NCBI GenBank assembly: GCA_024709705.1
Contig: JANJWE010000046.1
Location: 1 to 14,349, forward strand
Reading direction: 5' to 3'
Length of the DNA stretch: 14,349 bases
From: Flavobacterium sp.
Lineage (GTDB): Bacteria > Bacteroidota > Bacteroidia > Flavobacteriales > Flavobacteriaceae
Shown here: piece after piece, positions 5,941 through 11,850 of the stretch
Layout: each line of letters opens with the position of its first letter
Numbering within the stretch: the stretch's first letter is position 1
Notes under the pieces: generated by a model
Database searches by the model: none
Told to the model about the DNA's origin: nothing
The model's input: the letters and a program-made list of their open reading frames with translations, nothing else
Translations under genes and position numbers: made by a program

Positions 5941-6291
5941 ATGGAGAAAAAAAATGTTATTAAAGAAAAATCTTTTGAATTCGCAGTAGAAATAGTTTAT
6001 CTTTATAGGGTTTTAATAGAGAGAAGAGAGTTTGTTTTGTCTAAACAGCTACTGCGTTCAGGAACGTCAATTGGTTCAAATGTAAGAGAGGCAGAACAAG
6101 CGGAGAGCAAAGCAGATTTTATTCACAAATTGGCAATTTCTTTGAAAGAAGCAAATGAAACTGAATATTGGTTGGATTTATTGTTTGAAACTAAGTTTAT
6201 AAATGAAATAGAATATCATACTATAAAAGTCAAGAATATAGAGATTTTAAAATTATTGACCAGTATTATAAACACATCAAAGTCAAAGTAA
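5941..6291 (+). CDS. Four-helix-bundle protein, 23S rRNA IVP family
   Basis: A 116-residue protein of the S23/23S rRNA intervening-sequence family, first known from ORFs inside rRNA spacers and found as scattered single genes in Bacteroidetes; its molecular function is unknown. Recognisable family blocks are KSFEFAVEIVYLYR (about 9-22), FVLSKQLLRSGTSIGSNVREAEQAESKADF (split across residues 30-60; LRSGTSIGSN is the core), HKLAISLKEANETEYWLDLL (62-81) and the C-terminal helix ending NTSKSK. All four helices are intact. A TTG at 5926, overlapping the mvaD stop, could add five residues, but ATG 5941 fits the family N terminus. No link to isoprenoids is known. Inverted AATTGAY/AATTRTC heptamer arrays lie tightly on both sides, suggesting a repeat-bounded cassette inserted in the operon. 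Confidence 0.93.
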   Translation: MEKKNVIKEKSFEFAVEIVYLYRVLIERREFVLSKQLLRSGTSIGSNVREAEQAESKADFIHKLAISLKEANETEYWLDLLFETKFINEIEYHTIKVKNIEILKLLTSIINTSKSK

Positions 6292-6321
6292 TTATCAATT
6301 ATTAATTGTCAATTATAAATT
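6290..6321. repeat. Right heptamer array (AATTRTN x4)
   Basis: AATTATC (6290-6296), AATTATT (6297-6303), AATTGTC (6304-6310), AATTATA (6311-6317) and AATT (6318-6321). It overlaps the stop of the four-helix-bundle gene and ends 4 bases before the ATG of the kinase gene. In reverse complement it has the AATTGAY heptamer pattern of the left array. Confidence 0.85.
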
Positions 6322-6325
6322 AAAT

Positions 6326-7264
6326 ATGAAAGGACCCCTTTTTTACTCAAAAATTCTTCTATTTGGAGAATACGGAATTATCAAAGATTCAAAAGGACTT
6401 TCGATTCCGTATAATTTTTACAATGGAGCGTTGAAAGTGAGTGAAAATCCGTCACCGGAAGCAATAAAATCTAACGAAAGTTTAAAACGATTTGCGGTTT
6501 ATTTAGCTCAATTGCAAAACGAGCAACCTGAGTTGGTAACATTTAATTTGGAAGCATTAAACCAGGATATCGAAAGAGGAATGTACTTTGATTCTTCCAT
6601 TCCTCAAGGTTACGGTGTAGGGAGTAGCGGAGCCTTAGTAGCGGCTATTTATGATAAATATGCCAACAATACAATCACGGTTTTAGAAAATTTAACCCGT
6701 GAAAAATTATTGCAGTTGAAAACTATCTTTTCTCAAATGGAGTCTTTCTTCCATGGGAAAAGTTCCGGATTAGACCCGTTAAACAGTTATTTAAGTTTGC
6801 CCATTTTAATCAATTCCAAAGATAACATAGAACCAACCGGCATACCGTCACAAGCTACCAACGGAAAAGGAGCAGTGTTTTTATTGGATTCAGGGATAGT
6901 AGGTGAAACCGCTCCAATGGTCAATATATTTATGGAAAACTTGAAAGATCAAGGATTCCGAAAAATGCTCAAAACGCAGTTTGTAAAATACACCGATGCT
7001 TGTGTGGAAAATTTTCTTCAAGGCGATGTGAAATCTTTGTTCTCAAATACTAAAAAATTATCAAAAGTGGTTTTGAATAACTTCAAACCTATGATTCCTG
7101 AACAATTTCATCAAGTTTGGCAAAAAGGAATCGATACCAACGATTATTATTTAAAGTTGTGTGGTTCCGGTGGAGGCGGTTATATTTTAGGATTTACTCA
7201 AGATTTAGAAAAAGCCAAAGCTTCTTTAAAAGACTATAAATTAGAAGTAGTGTATCAATTTTAA
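6326..7264 (+). CDS. GHMP kinase, probable mevalonate kinase
   Basis: Most likely phosphorylates mevalonate (first kinase step of the mevalonate pathway); the neighbour mvaD supports this. 312 residues with the three GHMP motifs: SKILLFGEYG at 8-17, PQGYGVGSSGALVAAIY at about 93-109 (ATP phosphate loop) and LCGSGGGGYILGF at 278-290. FFHGKSSGLDPLNSY at 141-155 resembles the mevalonate kinase HGxxSGxD segment, with D150 as candidate catalytic base. Phosphomevalonate kinase cannot be excluded from motifs alone, and no second kinase lies in the window. The ATG is 4 bases after the right heptamer array, so the native leader has been replaced or reshaped and no promoter of its own is visible; expression probably comes from the mvaD promoter. 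Confidence 0.85.
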   Translation: MKGPLFYSKILLFGEYGIIKDSKGLSIPYNFYNGALKVSENPSPEAIKSNESLKRFAVYLAQLQNEQPELVTFNLEALNQDIERGMYFDSSIPQGYGVGSSGALVAAIYDKYANNTITVLENLTREKLLQLKTIFSQMESFFHGKSSGLDPLNSYLSLPILINSKDNIEPTGIPSQATNGKGAVFLLDSGIVGETAPMVNIFMENLKDQGFRKMLKTQFVKYTDACVENFLQGDVKSLFSNTKKLSKVVLNNFKPMIPEQFHQVWQKGIDTNDYYLKLCGSGGGGYILGFTQDLEKAKASLKDYKLEVVYQF

Positions 7265-7285
7265 TATTGATTTAAAAACTCCTTT

Positions 7286-8236
7286 ATGGCATTATCCAGA
7301 AAAAACAAATTGATTGTAATGAAAATTATCAGTTTGTTTTCTGTGGTTCGAGGATACAATATACCTATAATCATTTTAGCTCAATACCTTTCGGCCATCT
7401 TTATTTTGGCCGAAAAACGAGCATTGGATGTAGTGTTGGATTTCAATTTGTTTATCATTGTATTGGCTTCTACGTTAACAATAGCTTCAGGTTATATTAT
7501 TAATAGTTTTTACGACAGTCAAAAGGATTTAATTAACAAGCCTAACAAAACCATGTTAGACCGTTTGGTTTCTCAAAAAACGAAACTGCAAGTGTATTTT
7601 GGACTCAATTTTTTTGTTTTTTTAATAGCGTTTTTAGTGTCTTGGAGAGCAGTTTTGTTTTTTTCTACCTATATCTTTCTGATATGGTTTTACTCTCATA
7701 AATTAAAAAAGTATCCCATTATTGGCAATATTACAGCGGCTTTATTGGCCGTTTTACCCTTTTTTGCCATTCTGTTGTATTATCAAAAAATTGATGGCAT
7801 CCTTCAAAATTTAAACAACGATAAATATTATGTGATTTTTGCACATGCTTCTTTTTTGTTTTTATTGATTTTAATTCGTGAAATGATTAAAGATTTAGAG
7901 AACATCAAAGGCGATTTAGTTCAAAATTACCGCACTATTCCGGTTATTTTAGGTGAGAATTTTTCAAAAAAAACCATTACATTTTTAGTTGTTTGTACTA
8001 TAGTACCTGTTTACATTCTTATAGAATTGTACGATGTGGGCTATATGGATAGTTACTTTTATATCAGTTTTATTGTATTGATATTCTTTTTGGCCAAGTT
8101 ATGGAAATCAACATCAAAAGAAAACTATGTGCTTTTGCATAATATTTTGAAATTCATAATTGTAGCCGGAGTTTTCAGTATAGTTTTAATTAAACCTTCT
8201 GTTCTTATTCACGGAAGAGAAGTATTGGATATTTAA
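7286..8236 (+). CDS. UbiA family prenyltransferase, GGGP geranylgeranyltransferase-like
   Basis: An integral membrane enzyme that transfers a prenyl chain to an acceptor. 316 residues with about eight to nine hydrophobic segments. The first Asp-rich motif is N73-SFY-D77-SQK-D81 and the second is D203-LENIKG-D210, which together bind Mg-prenyl diphosphate. In flavobacteria, genes of this shape beside mevalonate kinase are usually annotated as geranylgeranylglycerol-phosphate geranylgeranyltransferase, the second prenylation of an archaeal-type ether lipid; that specificity is inference here. Menaquinone-type (MenA) acceptors are an alternative. It lies 21 bases after the kinase gene, with the same strand and no intervening terminator, so it is probably the last gene of the operon. 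A downstream Met at residue 12 (7319) is an alternative start. Confidence 0.85.
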   Translation: MALSRKNKLIVMKIISLFSVVRGYNIPIIILAQYLSAIFILAEKRALDVVLDFNLFIIVLASTLTIASGYIINSFYDSQKDLINKPNKTMLDRLVSQKTKLQVYFGLNFFVFLIAFLVSWRAVLFFSTYIFLIWFYSHKLKKYPIIGNITAALLAVLPFFAILLYYQKIDGILQNLNNDKYYVIFAHASFLFLLILIREMIKDLENIKGDLVQNYRTIPVILGENFSKKTITFLVVCTIVPVYILIELYDVGYMDSYFYISFIVLIFFLAKLWKSTSKENYVLLHNILKFIIVAGVFSIVLIKPSVLIHGREVLDI

Positions 8237-8272
8237 TCTAAAATCCATTTTCGTTCCCAATTTTCAATTCCG

Positions 8273-8280
8273 TATCTTTG
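8273..8280 (+). promoter_or_regulatory. -7 box of the pseudouridine synthase/NTF2 unit
   Basis: TATCTTTG, an exact TAnnTTTG match, ends 14 bases before the ATG at 8295, giving a very short leader. A TTCG near 8250 is only a weak -33. It separates this gene pair from the isoprenoid operon. Confidence 0.55.
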
Positions 8281-8294
8281 CAAAAAATTTTAAG

Positions 8295-9170
8295 ATGAAC
8301 AAAAAAGACGGAAGCAACAGAAAATCAACTTCCAACAAAAATACAAAAGGGAAGCCAGGAGGTTTTAGTAAACCAAAACCGGCTATGGCTAAGCGTTCTC
8401 AAAAACCAAAACTAGCTACTCCCAAACCCGATGCTACTCCTGCAAAACCCAAGGTAAAATCTGATGACATTCGTTTGAATAAATACATTGCCAATTCCGG
8501 GGCCTGTTCACGTCGAGATGCAGATATTTATATTCAATCGGGAAATGTAAAAGTGAATGGTGAAGTGATTACCGAAATGGGTTATAAAGTGAAACCCGGT
8601 GATGTAGTCAATTTTGATGGAGCAACAATTATTCCGGAAAGGAAAGAATATTTATTATTAAATAAACCAAAGAATTTTACCACTTCTGTTGAAGACGATC
8701 GTGATATGCGTAATGTCTATGAGTTAATCAAAAACGCAACGCCAACCAAGCTTCAAGCCATTGGTAGAATGGATAAAAACACAACCGGTTTGTTACTCTT
8801 TACGAATGATACCGATATGATTCGAAAGTTCAGTTTGCCTAATCAAAAATCAACCAAGATTTATCAGGTTTCATTAGATAAAAATTTAAAGTTTGAAGAT
8901 TTAGAAAAAATAGCAGGTGGCGTTTCTTTTGATGAACACCGACTTTATGTTGACGAAATTAGTTACATAGACGAACAACCCAAAACCGAAGTAGGCATTA
9001 AATTGCGAACGGCCAACGTAAAAGTTGTACGAAATATCTTTGAAAAATTTGGTTATAATGTATTAAAAGTAGATCGTGTAGCTTTTGCAGGATTAACCAA
9101 AAAGAATTTACCAAGAGGGAACTGGCGATTTTTAACGGAACAAGAAATCATTAATTTAAAAGTATTTTAA
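8295..9170 (+). CDS. Pseudouridine synthase, RsuA/RluB family, with basic N-terminal extension
   Basis: An rRNA-modifying enzyme, RluB-like in layout. 291 residues. Residues 1-57 form a low-complexity tail rich in K, P, S and T (for example KPKPAMAKRSQKPK) that probably contacts RNA or is disordered; such tails are common in Bacteroidetes members. The S4 RNA-binding domain follows (about 59-106: RLNKYIANSGACSRRDAD, VNGE, KPGD). The catalytic domain starts at EYLLLNKP (118-125), with the catalytic D160 in IGRMDKNTTGLLLFTND (156-172). The C-terminal RNIFEKFGYNVLKVDRV (246-262) is the usual end motif. The exact target (23S or 16S rRNA base) cannot be set from sequence. Its stop overlaps the start of the next gene by one base, indicating translational coupling. 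Confidence 0.92.
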   Translation: MNKKDGSNRKSTSNKNTKGKPGGFSKPKPAMAKRSQKPKLATPKPDATPAKPKVKSDDIRLNKYIANSGACSRRDADIYIQSGNVKVNGEVITEMGYKVKPGDVVNFDGATIIPERKEYLLLNKPKNFTTSVEDDRDMRNVYELIKNATPTKLQAIGRMDKNTTGLLLFTNDTDMIRKFSLPNQKSTKIYQVSLDKNLKFEDLEKIAGGVSFDEHRLYVDEISYIDEQPKTEVGIKLRTANVKVVRNIFEKFGYNVLKVDRVAFAGLTKKNLPRGNWRFLTEQEIINLKVF

Positions 9171-9532
9171 TGAGTGCCGAAGTAAATTTGGCTATGGCTT
9201 ACAAATGGTTTGATGCTTTCAATCAACATAATTTGGAACAATTGTTGTCACTTTATGACGAACAAGCACAACATTTCAGTCCGAAATTAAAAATCAGAAA
9301 ACCGGAAACAAATGGTCTGGTTATAGGGAAAGAAGTGATGCGAGAATGGTGGAAGGATGCTTTTGAACGATTGCCTACTTTACACTATAAAGTAACTTCT
9401 TTAACTGCCAATTCTGATCGGGTTTTTATGGAGTACATTCGAAATGTTGAAGGCGAAGACGATATCTTGGTAGCCGAAGTATTGGAAATTTATGAAAATA
9501 AAATTGTCTTTTCCAGAGTGTATCATGGATAA
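9170..9532 (+). CDS. NTF2-like/SnoaL-fold nuclear transport factor 2 family protein
   Basis: A 120-residue cone-shaped alpha+beta fold protein of the NTF2-like superfamily. Typical features are the N-terminal helix AYKWFDAFNQHNLEQLLSLY split around residue 19, the turn YDEQAQHFSPK, the GKEVMREWWKDAF helix (about 53-65) and the two long C-terminal strands (SDRVFMEYIRNVEG and DILVAEVLEIYENKIVFSRVY, about 83-118). No catalytic residue set can be assigned, and the ligand or reaction is unknown. The ATG shares the last A of the preceding TAA (TAATG), so it is translated with the pseudouridine synthase; that pairing is common in flavobacteria but its functional meaning is not known to me. It ends at a bidirectional terminator. 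Confidence 0.85.
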   Translation: MSAEVNLAMAYKWFDAFNQHNLEQLLSLYDEQAQHFSPKLKIRKPETNGLVIGKEVMREWWKDAFERLPTLHYKVTSLTANSDRVFMEYIRNVEGEDDILVAEVLEIYENKIVFSRVYHG

Positions 9533-9568
9533 AAAAAATCCCGAAAAATTAATTTTTCGGGATTTTTT
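9533..9568. terminator. Bidirectional terminator, 36-bp perfect palindrome
   Basis: The 18 bases 9533-9550 (A6, TCCCG, A5, TT) are the exact reverse complement of 9551-9568, with A6 on one side and T6 on the other. It serves the NTF2-like gene on the plus strand and the M3 peptidase gene on the minus strand, which converge here. Confidence 0.93.
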
Positions 9569-9590
9569 AATTGAATTAATAACACCTTTT

Positions 9591-11723
9591 TTATTTCGTT
9601 TTTGTATCCAATCCTCTTTTTCTTAACAAAGGCTCAATACTAGGTTCGCTACCTCTAAATCTTTTGTATAAATCCATAGGTTCTTCTGTACCGCCTTTTT
9701 CAAGGATATTTTTTCGGAATGCATTTGCTTTTTCTTTATTAAATAATGTTGTTTGTTTAAATTGATCAAAAGCATCAGTATCTAAAACACCAGACCAAAT
9801 ATAACTGTAATAACCGGCAGAATATCCTCCGGCAAATATATGACTGAAATAGTTGGCTTTGTGACGAGGAACAATAGCTTCAATCAAACCGATTTTTTGC
9901 ATTGATGCTTTTTCAAAATCTGCTGCAGTTCCTGATATAGGTTTGGTTTGCATATGAAAATCCATATCTAAAAAAGAAGAAGCCAAATATTCAACAGTAG
10001 CAAATCCTTGTCCATAAGTTCCGGCATTTTCCAATTTTTGGATTAAAGCATCCGGAATGGTTTCACCGGTTTTATAGTGTTTGGCATACATTTTTAAAAC
10101 TTCCGGATCAGAAGCCCAATTTTCCATCACTTGTGAAGGTAATTCAACAAAATCTCTTGGAACACTTGTTCCGGCTAAGCTTTTGTAGGTTACATTAGAT
10201 AGTAATCCGTGTAAAGCATGACCAAATTCGTGAAAATAAGTCGTTACTTCATCAAAAGTAAATAAGGCAGGAGTGTTTTCAGTTGGCTTGGAGAAATTAC
10301 ATACAATAGAAATAATAGGAGGGATTCGTTTTCCATTTTCCATTTTTTGAGGTCTGTAAGAAGTCATCCATGCTCCACCTCTTTTAGAATCTCTAGGGAA
10401 GAAATCCATAAATAAAAGACCAATTGGTTTTCCGTCTTTTTCTTGTACCTCCCAAGCAGTAACATCCGGATGATAAGTTGGAATGTTGTTTAATTGTTGA
10501 AATTTTAAACCATATAATTTTTCACAAACCATAAATACTCCATTGGTTGTGGCTTCTAAACTAAAATAAGGGCGAAGTTCTTGCTCGTCCAAGTCAAATT
10601 TAGATTTTCTGATTTTTTCGCTGTAATATCTCCAATCATAAGGTTTTACGGCGTCTGCAATGCCTTCTTTAGCCATCATTTCTTTGATTTCGGCTTCTTC
10701 AACTTTTGCTTTAGCAAGAGCAGGCTCCCACAGTTGATTCAGGAAATCCATAACTTTTGAAGGTGTTTTTGCCATACTTTCTTCAAGCACGTAATGTGCG
10801 TGTGTTTCGTATCCTAATAATTTTGCTTTTTGAGCTCGAAGATTGGCTAATTCTATAGCTGTAGAGTTATTGTCAAATTTATCGCCGTGATTGCATCGGT
10901 TGGTATAGGCAACCCAAATTTGTTCTCTTAATTTTCTGTTTGCACTGTATTGTAAAAAAGGCATGACACTAGAGTTCGAGAGAGTAAATACCCATTTGCC
11001 GGGTTTCCCTTTTGATTTAGCAGTTTCGGAGGCGGCTGCAATAACGTCTTCCGGTAGTCCTTCTAGTTGGTTTGCATTGTCTAGAACCAATTCGTAACTG
11101 TTCGTTTCGGCTAAAATATTTTGTCCAAACTTTAAAGTCAACAAAGAAAGTTCACTATTGATTTTTCTTAGTTCTTCTTTTTGTTTTGAATTTAAGTTTG
11201 CACCACTACGCACAAAACTCTTGTAATTTTTTTCTAAAAGCTTATTTTGCTCTGCATTCAATTTTAATTTGGCTCTGTCATTCCAAAGTTTTTTCACTTT
11301 GGCAAACAAGGCTTCATTTAAATAAATATTGTCATTGTGTGCCGATATAAGCGGAGCCACTTCTTTGGCAATTTGTTGAATACCTTCATTGGTATTAGCA
11401 GAATTCAAATTGTAAAATACTGTAGAAACTCTATTCAATAGGTCACCAGAATTTTCTAAAGCTAAAATAGTGTTTTCAAAAGTAGGTGTACTTTTATTAT
11501 TTGTTATTACCTTAATTTCAGCTTCTTGTTGTTTAACTCCCTCTTCGATAGCAGGTTTGAAATGTTCGTTTTTGATCAAATAAAACGGAGGAACATTGTA
11601 GTCTCCTTTATAATTTCCAAAAAAGGGATTGGTATTAAAAGTAGATTTAATTTCTTGAGCCAAACCAGTATAGGCAGTTGAAAGTCCCATAAGTAAAATA
11701 AGAGATAATGATTTTGCTTTCAT
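9591..11723 (-). CDS. dcp: M3 family metallopeptidase, peptidyl-dipeptidase Dcp-like
   Basis: A zinc peptidase that cleaves short peptides; Dcp-type enzymes remove C-terminal dipeptides. 710 residues. The zinc motif HEFGH is at 498-502 in TYFHEFGHALHG, and the third ligand is E527 in RDFVELPSQ. Other M3 landmarks: GLLFMDFFPRDSKRGGAW (435-452, read in two parts), the AGTYGQGF block at 567-574 and FAGGYSAGYYSYIW at 630-643, which carries the substrate-binding tyrosines. Residues 1-22 form a signal peptide (MKAKSLSLILLMGL core, TGLA before Q23) with no lipobox cysteine and no type IX C-terminal domain, so a periplasmic location is likely, unlike the cytoplasmic E. coli Dcp. A one-mismatch -7 box (TATTTTAG, minus strand 11743-11750) is the only promoter hint. 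Terminated by the palindrome at 9533-9568. Confidence 0.94.
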   Translation of the reverse strand: MKAKSLSLILLMGLSTAYTGLAQEIKSTFNTNPFFGNYKGDYNVPPFYLIKNEHFKPAIEEGVKQQEAEIKVITNNKSTPTFENTILALENSGDLLNRVSTVFYNLNSANTNEGIQQIAKEVAPLISAHNDNIYLNEALFAKVKKLWNDRAKLKLNAEQNKLLEKNYKSFVRSGANLNSKQKEELRKINSELSLLTLKFGQNILAETNSYELVLDNANQLEGLPEDVIAAASETAKSKGKPGKWVFTLSNSSVMPFLQYSANRKLREQIWVAYTNRCNHGDKFDNNSTAIELANLRAQKAKLLGYETHAHYVLEESMAKTPSKVMDFLNQLWEPALAKAKVEEAEIKEMMAKEGIADAVKPYDWRYYSEKIRKSKFDLDEQELRPYFSLEATTNGVFMVCEKLYGLKFQQLNNIPTYHPDVTAWEVQEKDGKPIGLLFMDFFPRDSKRGGAWMTSYRPQKMENGKRIPPIISIVCNFSKPTENTPALFTFDEVTTYFHEFGHALHGLLSNVTYKSLAGTSVPRDFVELPSQVMENWASDPEVLKMYAKHYKTGETIPDALIQKLENAGTYGQGFATVEYLASSFLDMDFHMQTKPISGTAADFEKASMQKIGLIEAIVPRHKANYFSHIFAGGYSAGYYSYIWSGVLDTDAFDQFKQTTLFNKEKANAFRKNILEKGGTEEPMDLYKRFRGSEPSIEPLLRKRGLDTKTK

Positions 11724-11796
11724 TGATAATATATTGAATGAGCTAAAATAACACTTTTATAATTTTAGAATTTTGCTATTAACTAATTTTTAAGAC

Positions 11797-11826
11797 AAAA
11801 AAACCGATTCATTATCAGAATCGGTT
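11797..11826 (-). terminator. Terminator of the cell-surface repeat protein gene
   Basis: AACCGATTC (11802-11810) and GAATCGGTT (11818-11826) form a 9-bp stem with a 7-base loop; on the minus strand a T7 run follows (the A run at 11797-11803). It lies 24 bases past the stop of the gene ending at 11851. Confidence 0.92.
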
Positions 11827-11850
11827 CTTGGGTTTGAAGATTATTGCGGC

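Noticed and set aside
5910..6321. CRISPR array or IS element at the heptamer repeats
   Set aside because: Repeat units are only 7 bp, contiguous without spacers, and no transposase or cas gene is present.
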